A stretch of 38,563 bases of DNA. It comes from Candidatus Woykebacteria bacterium RBG_13_40_15. GTDB lineage: Bacteria; Patescibacteriota; Microgenomatia; Woykebacterales; RBG-16-39-9b. Of the stretch, positions 18,274-27,017 are shown in pieces. Numbering within the stretch: position 1 is the first letter of the stretch; each line of letters begins with the position of its first letter. The stretch covers positions 1 through 38,563 of the forward strand of contig MHCP01000011.1 in NCBI GenBank assembly GCA_001816655.1, in the 5' to 3' direction. Below the pieces are notes generated by a model that saw only the letters and a list, made by a program, of their open reading frames with translations, was not told the origin of the DNA and did no database searches. The translations under genes were made by a program, and so were the position numbers.

Positions 18274-21200
18274 ATGAACATTCTGCCCAACGACGACCCC
18301 GTTGGCGGGGTCGTTTTTAAATATAAAGAGTACTTAAAACAAAGCGGTTATTCTACTCCAACCGTTAAAAACTACCTCTCAGATTTACGCTATTTTTGTG
18401 ATTGGCTGAAAAACCATCACAAGGATTTGTTTTCACTGACAAAAGGCGATCTTGATAATTATCAATTTCATCTCTCGATAATCTTCAAAAATAAGCCGTC
18501 GATAAACTCCCGCAAGGCTTCATCGCTTCGCGGGTTTCTGTCCTGGGCTACTAAAGAGCAGATACTTTCTATTCAAGAAACAGCATTAATTCAAACTGAA
18601 AGCAAGCTCACCTCAGCAAAAAAATTAACTTGGTTTCTATCCCTCATCAGCTTCAAGCCAGCCCGCGAAAGAATAAGCCATTTTACTAGCTATAGACCAG
18701 ATTGGTATCACCGCTACCATCGCTGGAGTTTTGCAGCCACTCTCCACTATATAGTCTTGATAAGCTTTCTAGTTGTGGCTGGTGGTTCTTTGATATATTT
18801 CTATATATTTAGACCAGAAATGAACCAGACAAAAAAGGAGTTTGTAGCTGAACTTGGAAGCGTCCTAGCAGCTTCCCCACCAAAGATTCTTTCCTTTCAA
18901 GGTAGACTTACTAACCCAACCACAGGACAGCCAATTATTATTGCTACCAATATAGTATTTAGAATTTACACTTCTACCAGCGGGGACACTGGTAGCCCCT
19001 GTGCCAATACTTGCAAGTGGGAATCGAAAACCTGGAGTGTAACCCCAGACGCAAACGGTATTTTCTCGGTCACTCTTGGGGACACAGGAGCTAGTGATAC
19101 AGAGATTCCAGACACCCTTTTTACTGATAACCCAACTCTTTACTTGGGTGTTAAGGTTGGGGCTGACGCTGAGATGGCCCCAAGACAGAGAATTGCTTCT
19201 TCTTCTTACGCTTTGAACTCTGATGCCCTTGAAGGTTTTCACGGATCCCAATCCCCCGGGGCCAATCAAGTACCGATCCTTGATGGAAGCGGCAACTTAA
19301 TGTTCGCCGGGGCCGCGACAATTGGTACTAGCGCAAATGCCCTGACGCTAGATTCAGCTTCGGGAACACTTGCTCTTGGCTCAGGAACAACGACAATATC
19401 TTCGGCTGGAGCTTTGACTCTAAATTCGACTACTAGCAGCGCTGTTACTCTAGATTCTAGTACCACAGGGACAATTAATATTGGAAACAACGCTAATGCC
19501 AAGACAATTAATATCGGCAATGCCACAGATACTACCCTAGTCAATATTGACTCAGGAACCAGCGGGGTAACTATCGATTCTACCGGTACCGGAGACATAC
19601 TGGTTAATTCAACCGATACTCTTCTACTAGATTCGGCTGGGGTCTTAGAGTTGAATTCGTCAGCTGGAGTAATCTCAATCGGCAACGATGCTGTGGCCCA
19701 AAATATCAATATTGGTACTGGAGCCGCTGCACGAACAATTACAATTGGAAATACAACCACCACTACCGGAATAGTCTTAACCAAAGGCGCCTCTGGTGAA
19801 ATTACCCTTACTGGCTACGATGCTACCTGCACTGCTTTGGAAACTGATGCTGATGGGCACCTAAACTGCGGAACTGACGATGGCGGAGGTGGCGCTCTTC
19901 ACCAAATTACTGCCGCCACTGGTGACAACAGCATAAACAATGCCGCATGGAATCAAGTCTGGAACTGGCAGTTGGCAGGAGCAGAATCAGGCTTTAAATT
20001 TGCCGAAAACGCTGCGTCAACGGGAGGCGGAACAAATGATCAATTTATAGTCGATATTGCTACCCTAGCAACCTCTACGGCAGGACCTCTTCGGGTGACC
20101 TCAAATTCGATAGATACTTCCGATATTGTCTTTAATTTAAACAGCCTTGGGGACATAGAAATCCAGGATGCAGGAGCTGCTTTTGCTACTTTTGCTGACG
20201 ATGGGACGATCACCTTAGGCAAATCTGCCGCAGCATCTGCAATCAACATCGGCACTGGAACAGCCGGGAATACAATTTATATCGGAACTGACAATAGCAC
20301 CAAAGACACTATTTCTATTGGCTCGGCTTTAGATGACGTAGCCATTACTGGTGATGATTGGTCAATGACTAATGCGGGCGTGCTGCAATTTGGAGCAACC
20401 GGAAGCTATGATACCAACCTTTACCGCTCCGCAGCTAACACTTTAAAAACTGATGATTCTATTATTTCCGCCGGACTTGCTTCAGTCAGTGGTAGCAATT
20501 CAGTCTCAAATGTTCCCTACAATCTTCTAACCGACAAGGCTACCACTAACCGAGTGGTCAACCCTTCTTTTGAGGTTAATGTTACTGACGGCTGGCAGGC
20601 TTATGGTGGTGCTGTAGCGGGCGATCTTTCCCAAAACGCAACGCCGTATGTGGGAACTTATTCAATGAGAATTTACAAAACAGGGGCTGCTATTAACGAT
20701 GGGGCACAAACCACAACAATGCCAGTAAGTGCTTCAACAAAGTATGTTGCTTCTGTCTTTGTCATAGCAGTTTCAGGCTCGCCAACATTTAAAATCAGCT
20801 TGACTGGTGACAATAGCGGGCAAACTCAAAGCGGCGAATACACTGCTAGAGCAGTAACTAGATGGCAACGCTTCTTTGTTTATAAACAAAGCAATAGTTC
20901 AGACACAACATTTACTTTTGAAATTTATTCCTCGGCTGCTCAAAATTTTTACATTTACGTTGATGCAGTTCAGCTTGAACAAGTTTCCTGCAATAAGTCT
21001 TCTTGTGCCACTTCCTACGCTGATGGCTCTCTCGGACCAGAGTATGCTTGGACAGGCACGGCCCACAATTCAAGTTCGACTAGAACTACCGGTATTAAAT
21101 ATTTGGGTGGGGGCACTAGCGGGCCGGATCTCTACATTGGGGGCGGTGCTTATTTCGAAGGCGGAAGCGGGGATATTGATCTAAATGGTACGATTAACGC

Positions 21201-22896
21201 TACCGATTCTTCGATATTAAGTTTATATTTCTTAGGCACTCAGTACTTAAGCCCCAACCAATTAGCTATAGCCGACGTTAGTGGGGATGGCAAGGTTAGC
21301 CTCGATGATGATATTATACTTTCTTCTCTTATATACGACACCTATCCCAACAAGTACGACCCGAAAAGATTAATCGGTAATTTATACGGTGCCGGAACTA
21401 CGACACGGTTTGATGTCAACGGAGATATGGACGTCACCGGCAGCACGATTACTTTTGGAAGCTTTGCCAGCTGCGGAGCACTTTCTACAAACAGTTCCGG
21501 CGCTCTTGTGTGCAATACCGGTACCGGCGACACGGCAACTTTTACTGACGCCTCTCCAGGTGTCGTAGCAGATTCTGATGCAACAGAAATGTTTAATGAC
21601 GCCACACGGCCAAATATAACTCCAAATTCAGCTACTCAAACTGTTTTAGTTCATGCATCAGTGCGATTGGACGCTTCAGGAATAGCTGATGCAATAGCGG
21701 CTTTCAGAATTGTCCGTGAGGATGATGGCGGTTCGACTACACCTGTCTGTGATGGTACTGACCCTCAAGTAGGAAATACAATGATCGCTGGTGATCTGTT
21801 ACTATCAACCGATTTTAGTCAAGCCCAAGCTACAGTCTTGGACGCCCCGGCCAGCACCGCCGCCGTCTATTACACTGTCTGTACCAGCACAGATACTAAT
21901 ATGGGCGCGAACGTGCCGACTGCAACAAGTGTGACGGTAACATTAATTGAACTTGGGGCCGACCTTGCGGAAAATTACTATACGACTGATGATTCAATAG
22001 CCCCTGGGCAAATAGTTTCGACTGACAACTCAATACCCGCCGGGGCGGAAAAAACCACCAGAGCTTACGACTCGCAAATCCTCGGCGTTGTTTCCACTGC
22101 TCCTGGAAAAATTCTGGATGATGGGCTAGGCCTGAACTTTGGAAGGGCAATTCCTGTCGCTTTGGTCGGTCGAGTGCCGGTAAAAGTGAATGGTGAAAAC
22201 GGACCCATCGCAGTCGGCGACCTGATAACTAGTTCGTCCACTCCCGGAGTGGGCATGAAGGCTACAAAGGCAGGTTACGTGATCGGGCGGGCTTTAACCT
22301 CCTTCAGCGGTCAAGGAGAAGGTGCTGTAGTTGCTTTCGTAAATACCCAGTACGCAGATCCTGCGAATTTAGAAGCCGAGGGAAATTTGTTAGATTTAAC
22401 CGATTCTAGTTCAACTCCTAGTGCAGAGGCAACCAACTCCTCTTCTCTCAAACTTGACACAGAAAATAATATTGTCGCAACACTTTCTAGTGGGACCAGA
22501 TTTGTCTGGGTCAATTCGCTTGGTAAAGCGCTTGCCTGGATTTCTGATACAGGCGAGGCTTTTTTTGAGAAAGTTACTGCCCTGGTTGGTAATTTCCAAA
22601 AATTGATCTTTGGTGAACTGGTCGCTTCCAAAGACTCGCAAAATGCCGGTCAGGCCAGTTTCGAGCCTGATCAAACCGAAGTGGTTATTGAATCAGAAAA
22701 AGTGACCGAAGACTCTCTAATCTACGTTACCGCGGCAACTAAAACTGACGGTATTTCCCTTTACATTAAGGAGCAAAGGCCTGGGGAAGGCTTTACAGTG
22801 GCTCTGGAACGATCTAGCGGTGATCTACCAAACGAGGCAACAGCTTCAGCAACTCAAGCGATCAAGTTCAATTGGCTAATTATTAACCGGGAATAG
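18274..22896 (+). CDS. Giant fibre protein: recombinase-type N-terminal domain, TM helix, fibre ectodomain
   Basis: The product has 1540 residues. Residues 14-100 look like the core-binding (SAM-like) domain of tyrosine recombinases, with YLKQSGYSTPTVKNYLSDLR then LRGFLSWA. The catalytic domain with its Arg-His-Arg-Tyr set is absent. One TM helix (about 154-178) follows, then LSFQGRLTNPTTGQP near 207 and a SSSYALNSDALEGF fibre-neck motif. Long Gly/Thr/Ser/Ala repeats come next (NIGN, TIGT, LDSA words). A CBM4/9-like beta-sandwich (NPSFE...W) lies at about 20560-21000 and a dockerin-like pair of calcium loops at 21172-21345. A self-processing-like segment starts DLAENYYTTDDSIAPGQIVS, and the tail ends FNWLIINRE as in the other giant. 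The N-terminus is probably cytoplasmic and the rest outside. No better start than ATG 18274 is available. Confidence 0.85.
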   Translation: MNILPNDDPVGGVVFKYKEYLKQSGYSTPTVKNYLSDLRYFCDWLKNHHKDLFSLTKGDLDNYQFHLSIIFKNKPSINSRKASSLRGFLSWATKEQILSIQETALIQTESKLTSAKKLTWFLSLISFKPARERISHFTSYRPDWYHRYHRWSFAATLHYIVLISFLVVAGGSLIYFYIFRPEMNQTKKEFVAELGSVLAASPPKILSFQGRLTNPTTGQPIIIATNIVFRIYTSTSGDTGSPCANTCKWESKTWSVTPDANGIFSVTLGDTGASDTEIPDTLFTDNPTLYLGVKVGADAEMAPRQRIASSSYALNSDALEGFHGSQSPGANQVPILDGSGNLMFAGAATIGTSANALTLDSASGTLALGSGTTTISSAGALTLNSTTSSAVTLDSSTTGTINIGNNANAKTINIGNATDTTLVNIDSGTSGVTIDSTGTGDILVNSTDTLLLDSAGVLELNSSAGVISIGNDAVAQNINIGTGAAARTITIGNTTTTTGIVLTKGASGEITLTGYDATCTALETDADGHLNCGTDDGGGGALHQITAATGDNSINNAAWNQVWNWQLAGAESGFKFAENAASTGGGTNDQFIVDIATLATSTAGPLRVTSNSIDTSDIVFNLNSLGDIEIQDAGAAFATFADDGTITLGKSAAASAINIGTGTAGNTIYIGTDNSTKDTISIGSALDDVAITGDDWSMTNAGVLQFGATGSYDTNLYRSAANTLKTDDSIISAGLASVSGSNSVSNVPYNLLTDKATTNRVVNPSFEVNVTDGWQAYGGAVAGDLSQNATPYVGTYSMRIYKTGAAINDGAQTTTMPVSASTKYVASVFVIAVSGSPTFKISLTGDNSGQTQSGEYTARAVTRWQRFFVYKQSNSSDTTFTFEIYSSAAQNFYIYVDAVQLEQVSCNKSSCATSYADGSLGPEYAWTGTAHNSSSTRTTGIKYLGGGTSGPDLYIGGGAYFEGGSGDIDLNGTINATDSSILSLYFLGTQYLSPNQLAIADVSGDGKVSLDDDIILSSLIYDTYPNKYDPKRLIGNLYGAGTTTRFDVNGDMDVTGSTITFGSFASCGALSTNSSGALVCNTGTGDTATFTDASPGVVADSDATEMFNDATRPNITPNSATQTVLVHASVRLDASGIADAIAAFRIVREDDGGSTTPVCDGTDPQVGNTMIAGDLLLSTDFSQAQATVLDAPASTAAVYYTVCTSTDTNMGANVPTATSVTVTLIELGADLAENYYTTDDSIAPGQIVSTDNSIPAGAEKTTRAYDSQILGVVSTAPGKILDDGLGLNFGRAIPVALVGRVPVKVNGENGPIAVGDLITSSSTPGVGMKATKAGYVIGRALTSFSGQGEGAVVAFVNTQYADPANLEAEGNLLDLTDSSSTPSAEATNSSSLKLDTENNIVATLSSGTRFVWVNSLGKALAWISDTGEAFFEKVTALVGNFQKLIFGELVASKDSQNAGQASFEPDQTEVVIESEKVTEDSLIYVTAATKTDGISLYIKEQRPGEGFTVALERSSGDLPNEATASATQAIKFNWLIINRE
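18293..18318 (+). promoter_or_regulatory. Terminator-like hairpin within the first codons of the giant gene
   Basis: ACGACCCC (18293-18300) and GGGGTCGT (18307-18314) form a perfect 8-bp stem with a 6-nt loop. The stem's last T opens a run of five T (18314-18318). It encodes part of residues 7-15. Its position about 65 nt after the promoter would suit an attenuator or a translation block. This role is inferred. Confidence 0.55.
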
Positions 22897-23338
22897 TTGG
22901 TAGTTGGTATTTAGTATTATGTATAAAAATGAGAACAGAAAAGATAAAATCTTTTACTGATTTAACAGCATGGAAAGAGGCTCACAAATTAGTACTCGCG
23001 ATTTACAAAGTTGTAAAAACATTTCCAAAAGAAGAAAAATTCTGTTTAATTGATCAGATCAGGAGGGCATCTATTTCTGTTTCCTCCAATATTGCCGAAG
23101 GTTTTTCAAGGAAATCGGATTTGGAAAAGAGCCATTTTTACTATCAGGCGCTTGGTTCTTTAACTGAATTACAAAACCAATTATTAGTCGCAAGAGACGT
23201 TGGTTACATTAAAGAAAAGGCCTTTCTAGAACTAGCTAATCAAACAATAGTAGTCAGCAAATTGATTAATTCTTTAATAAGATATTTGAAGGGGAAAAAT
23301 AATACCTAATACTTACTACTCAATACTGAATACTAACT
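22897..23338. repeat. Imperfect inverted repeat bracketing the second S23 gene
   Basis: TAGTTGGTATTTAGTATTATGTA-like words before the gene (about 22900-22925) are approximate complements of the TACTACTCAATACTGAATACTAAC-type stretch after it (about 23318-23336). The arrangement matches that of copy 1, but with different sequence. Confidence 0.45.
22929..23309 (+). CDS. S23-family four-helix-bundle protein (copy 2)
   Basis: The product has 126 residues. It opens KSFTDLTAWKEAHKLVLAIY, a classic S23/four-helix-bundle start (xFxDLxxWKxAxxL). The core FCLIDQIRRASISVSSNIAE, then GFSRKSDLEKSHFYYQAL, matches the family signature more closely than copy 1. It starts 32 nt after the second giant gene, almost the same spacing as copy 1, and has no clear RBS. 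It is convergent with the response-regulator gene, whose 3' end lies 23 nt away. Function is unknown; related proteins bind RNA or RNA-protein partners (Avd in diversity-generating retroelements), and that possibility is inference here. Confidence 0.9.
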   Translation: MRTEKIKSFTDLTAWKEAHKLVLAIYKVVKTFPKEEKFCLIDQIRRASISVSSNIAEGFSRKSDLEKSHFYYQALGSLTELQNQLLVARDVGYIKEKAFLELANQTIVVSKLINSLIRYLKGKNNT

Positions 23339-23728
23339 CCCCGGCACTTCATCTCGGGTATAACCAGCGAGGATTCCTTTAACCATATCGGCGACTTCTT
23401 TTGGTTCGTGTTCACTTTTAACGATGTACTTTACGGCTCCCTTGGAAAGAGCCGTCTCAGCATCCTTCTCACCGGACAAATTGGTCAACATCACTACGGG
23501 AATTCCTTTTGTTTCAGGATCGGCCTTGAGCCGCTCCAGAACCTGCAAACCGTTTAGTTTGGGCATCATAATATCCAAAAGAATCAAGGTTGGCTTTTCC
23601 AACCTGGCTTTATCCAAACCTTCTTGGCCATCTTTGGCCAAAGAAATCTCATACCTCTCAAAGGAAAAAATCTTTTCGTAAAGCCTGGAAATCAACGGAT
23701 CGTCTTCGACTATCAATATTTTAGCCAT
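23333..23728 (-). CDS. Single-domain response regulator (CheY-like)
   Basis: The product has 131 residues, one receiver domain with no output domain. The acidic pocket D9/D10, the phospho-acceptor D52 in LLDIMMP, T82 and K104 are all present. It starts 17 nt after the kinase gene stops and is the last gene of the sensor-kinase-regulator operon. The obvious phosphodonor is the adjacent kinase. Single-domain regulators act by protein-protein contact, and the target is not evident. Confidence 0.95.
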   Translation of the reverse strand: MAKILIVEDDPLISRLYEKIFSFERYEISLAKDGQEGLDKARLEKPTLILLDIMMPKLNGLQVLERLKADPETKGIPVVMLTNLSGEKDAETALSKGAVKYIVKSEHEPKEVADMVKGILAGYTRDEVPGS

Positions 23729-23745
23729 AACAAATACATTATATA

Positions 23746-25326
23746 TCAGCTTTTAGCGTTGGGCAAGGTAAAGAGGAAGATCGATTCCTTGCCAACTTGA
23801 GAGCTTTCCAAATAAATTTTTCCTCCCATTGCCTCGACTAATAATTTAGAGCTGTAAAGCCCAAGGCCTGTACCGGTAATCGTATTACGGGTAAGAATTT
23901 TTTCACCGACTTGCTGGAATCTCCTGAAAAGTAGCCTTTGATCTGGTTTAGAAATTCCAGAACCAGTATCTATCACTCGTACTGCTAGAGAGCCATTCTC
24001 CTTTTTAACTGTAACTTTTACCCCACCTTTTTCAGTAAATTTTATCGCATTGCCGATTAGATTAAAGAGAACCTGACTAGTGCGATTTCTATCAGCTGAA
24101 ACTAACGGTAACTGTATACCCTCTTTTTCTAATCGTAAATAAAGGCCTTTTGAACCGGCAGTATTCTCTAGCTGCCTTATTGTTTCTTTAATTAAATCTA
24201 GCAGATCAAATGTCTCTTTATGCAATTTAGTTTTTTTCTGTTCAAACTTTACAACATCTAAATAGTCGTTTACGAGCCCGATTAGGCGGACGGATGATTC
24301 GTGAATGTCGGAAACCATTTCCCGCAAAGATGGATCTTTCAACTGGAACGGAAAGTATTGCTTAATCATAGCTGCATTGCCTCGTATTGCAGTCAGTGGC
24401 GTTCGCATATCATGGGCAGCTACAGCAAAAAATTCATCTTTTGAACGCTCAAGTAGTTTTGCTTCTGTAATATCCTCAATTAAAACAGCTGTCCCGATAA
24501 ATTCCCTGTGGTCGTGGGGCATAGTTATGGGGTTCAAAAAAATTCGTAAAAATTTACCCTCAAGGAGTACTTCCCCAAATTCATATTGGTGCCTAGTTAG
24601 TTTGGCTTTTTCCAAGGCTTTATGTAAATTTAAGCTGCCTAATAATTTTTTCTCGATCTCACTCACTTTCGAAACCTGCTCTAGATCCAGTATTTCCTTT
24701 ACTTTCTCATTTATAGCTAAAATGCCATCTTTTGGCCCAGTTAAGACAAAACCAATCGGTAGATTGTCTATAGAAACTGCCAACTTTGCTCTTTCCCGCT
24801 GCAGTTGAATATAACCAAGATCCGTCTGTTCTTTTGCCTCTTTCAAGGCTTTTTGTTCTCTTCGTAATTCTTTAGTACGCTCCTCGACCCTACTTTCCAT
24901 AATGGCTTTTTCTTTTCTTAGTAGTTCCTCACTAATTCGTAGGGACTTCTCTGTTTGCTTAGATTTATCTCCCAAATCTTTTAACCGCCCTGTTACAACA
25001 CCAACAAATAACACACCGGCATGCCAAAATAGTCCTCCTCCCCCTATCAAAGAGGCCAAATTTGTCTCGCCAGCTAAAGTAAAAAGGAAAATATTTACAG
25101 GTAGGGAAAGGATACCGATAATTAATCCTCCCCATACCCCAAAGAGCCAACCTGCAGTAGTCACCGGCAATATCATTAAAACGGCTAATGGTAACCCGAT
25201 AATAGGCTCGATGAGCACAATAATTACTCCGTAAAAAATTACAGTAAGAAGAAGGGTAAGCCATTTAACCCAACCCGACCTAATACCCAGAAGTAAATTT
25301 CTATTAAAATCATCCATAAGTGACAT
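23746..25326 (-). CDS. Membrane-bound PAS histidine kinase
   Basis: The product has 526 residues. Four or so TM helices occupy about 18-112. A coiled coil follows (about 115-185), then a PAS-type domain (about 185-290). The dimerisation domain has the H-box FFAVAAHDMRTPLTAIRG with H305 as phospho-acceptor. The ATPase domain has N-box LFNLIGNAIKF, G1 DTGSGIS, F-box LLFRRFQQ and G2 GTGLGLYSSK. All motifs needed for activity are present. The gene starts 1 nt after the stop of the Cache-domain gene, so translation is probably coupled. It should phosphorylate the downstream CheY-like protein. The signal is unknown. Confidence 0.95.
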   Translation of the reverse strand: MSLMDDFNRNLLLGIRSGWVKWLTLLLTVIFYGVIIVLIEPIIGLPLAVLMILPVTTAGWLFGVWGGLIIGILSLPVNIFLFTLAGETNLASLIGGGGLFWHAGVLFVGVVTGRLKDLGDKSKQTEKSLRISEELLRKEKAIMESRVEERTKELRREQKALKEAKEQTDLGYIQLQRERAKLAVSIDNLPIGFVLTGPKDGILAINEKVKEILDLEQVSKVSEIEKKLLGSLNLHKALEKAKLTRHQYEFGEVLLEGKFLRIFLNPITMPHDHREFIGTAVLIEDITEAKLLERSKDEFFAVAAHDMRTPLTAIRGNAAMIKQYFPFQLKDPSLREMVSDIHESSVRLIGLVNDYLDVVKFEQKKTKLHKETFDLLDLIKETIRQLENTAGSKGLYLRLEKEGIQLPLVSADRNRTSQVLFNLIGNAIKFTEKGGVKVTVKKENGSLAVRVIDTGSGISKPDQRLLFRRFQQVGEKILTRNTITGTGLGLYSSKLLVEAMGGKIYLESSQVGKESIFLFTLPNAKS

Positions 25327-25327
25327 G

Positions 25328-26947
25328 TTACTTCAACTGATTAGTTAAATATTTGGCGATAAAATAGGCGGGAATTATCGAAATCACTAAAAGAACCGCC
25401 GCGACTAAAAAGGTCAGCTCAATGCTGCGACCAGCCGTCTGCAATATCGAGGTCAGAGGCTTGCCGATAAACAGCATTCCCACTATGCTGTTGTCAACAT
25501 CCTTCAGCGGCGCATAGACGGCCAGAAGCGGTCGATTTAATACGTTCAAACTACCCTTAAAGGTTTTGCCTTCTTTCAAGACTTCCTGCTTAACCTGTGG
25601 ATTCTCCTCTTTGACACCAATGTAGCGGTGTTTCCCATCCGGCGCAAGAAAAGTGGTGGCGCTTCGGACATTACCGGCATACACAGCGCTGTCTAGGCCG
25701 GTGGCATTTTTTACTCCATCAACAAAGCTATTGTCAATCAAAAGTCCGGCTAAAACCGCGCCAACAATGTTTTTGTTGCTGTCTCGCACCGGAACAGCTG
25801 ATTTTATGAATATTACCGGAGAGAGAACATCCTCGCGGGTTACAACCCCAGTACTCGCCTCACCAATCAAGGCTCTTTTAACTAAAGGGTCGCTCGATAT
25901 TGAATCTCCCCAGCGATCGGTGTCCTCGCCTCGAGCAATCACCTTCCCAAACGGATCGGTAAAAATTAAACTCGGGAGCTTTTTTTCTTCAATAAATTTC
26001 TCTGAAAGTGTGCTCAAGCTTTTATGATCGCCCATCATCAAAGCGCTGGCCGCTGCAGAATTGGCGGCTAAGCTTTCGGCCGTAGCTGAAATTTCTGCTC
26101 TTTTACTGACCAAGGCGTAATCTAGGACGTTTGCTGCAGTTTCTAAATTGGCTAGAGACTCTTGCTCAACATTTCTCATAAGAAGAAAGGTAAAACTAAC
26201 CGTTGTTAAAAGAAAAACCAGTAAAGTAACTGTACTAAAAATCATAAACAGTTGGCTTTGCAGCCGCGTAACAAGATAGGACCAGCCCCATTTGCCAAAA
26301 ATTACAATACTAATAAGCAGCGTTAAATGCTCCACCCCCCACACCGGCCCAAAAGACCGAACCAAATCGAAGATAATTGGGTTGGTGCTATTTTGAAAAA
26401 ATGTAGCTAGGGAAAGGGCTTCAAAAATGGTAAGGAATAAAAACCCAAAGACAACTGGTTTCAAATGCCGTTCCAAGCCAACGATTACCCTACGGGCATA
26501 AAGAAGGCCGCTTAGCAAACTGCCAAAGGGAAGCAAAATTTTCGATAATGGGGAAAATGTTTGAAAATTGGTCAAAACAGCAAGAGCAGCGGGCTTTCCT
26601 TTTTCTTTCTTTAGTTTAAGTCCTTTAGTTTCTGGGACTGGCTGTAGGGGGTCAATAATCTGACCAAAAATTATGCTTAAGTAACCAAAAGCTCTGAAAA
26701 CGATTGTAAAGATTTCTGTTTTATCGCCAAAAATAGAAGGCCCCAAAACTGACTGCTCAATGACAGTAGCGTGAATTACAAAGGAAATAGATAGAAGTAA
26801 AAACCCGCTCCACTTGAAGATTTCTTTTTTCTCGCGGTGCACCAACCAAGCATCAAAGTAAAGCCAGGAAATGGCAAAGAAGACCAAGGCGGCGAAAAGG
26901 TTTAGCGCGAAATGAAAGTTTTGGCCAAAAAATTCTATAGGCAGCAT
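25328..26947 (-). CDS. Polytopic membrane sensor with a Cache-type ligand domain
   Basis: The product has 539 residues. About six or seven TM helices occupy the first 255 residues. An extracytoplasmic domain of about 240 residues follows, with Cache-like features (LIFTDPFGKVIARGEDTDRW, then AVPVRDSNKNIVGAVLAGLL and later LAVYAPLKDVDNSIVGMLFIG). A final TM helix (about 510-533) ends the chain. It has no HAMP, kinase or methyl-accepting region of its own. As the kinase gene begins 1 nt later, the two proteins may form one split receptor, with this protein supplying ligand detection (inference). The ligand could be a small organic molecule as in other Cache proteins, but none can be named. Confidence 0.8.
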   Translation of the reverse strand: MLPIEFFGQNFHFALNLFAALVFFAISWLYFDAWLVHREKKEIFKWSGFLLLSISFVIHATVIEQSVLGPSIFGDKTEIFTIVFRAFGYLSIIFGQIIDPLQPVPETKGLKLKKEKGKPAALAVLTNFQTFSPLSKILLPFGSLLSGLLYARRVIVGLERHLKPVVFGFLFLTIFEALSLATFFQNSTNPIIFDLVRSFGPVWGVEHLTLLISIVIFGKWGWSYLVTRLQSQLFMIFSTVTLLVFLLTTVSFTFLLMRNVEQESLANLETAANVLDYALVSKRAEISATAESLAANSAAASALMMGDHKSLSTLSEKFIEEKKLPSLIFTDPFGKVIARGEDTDRWGDSISSDPLVKRALIGEASTGVVTREDVLSPVIFIKSAVPVRDSNKNIVGAVLAGLLIDNSFVDGVKNATGLDSAVYAGNVRSATTFLAPDGKHRYIGVKEENPQVKQEVLKEGKTFKGSLNVLNRPLLAVYAPLKDVDNSIVGMLFIGKPLTSILQTAGRSIELTFLVAAVLLVISIIPAYFIAKYLTNQLK

Positions 26948-26968
26948 CTCTTTAGATCTAAGTTATAT

Positions 26969-27017
26969 GATGTAAGATTTAAGATATTTTAAATTCCTGC
27001 ATCTTCGATCTTACATC
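26969..27017. repeat. Short inverted repeat at the 3' end of the thioredoxin-like gene
   Basis: GATGTAAGAT (26969-26978) and ATCTTACATC (27008-27017) are perfect complements 29 nt apart in AT-rich, low-complexity DNA. They lie just after the stop of the upstream minus-strand gene. There is no clear T-run, so it is not a standard intrinsic terminator. Confidence 0.5.

Noticed and set aside
18274-18560. A stand-alone XerC/D recombinase gene
   Set aside because: The frame continues without a stop into a TM helix and fibre, and the catalytic Arg-His-Arg-Tyr domain is absent.
10308-23309. A diversity-generating retroelement
   Set aside because: S23/Avd-like genes and variable-looking surface proteins are present, but no reverse transcriptase, template/variable repeat pair or C-type-lectin variable domain was found.
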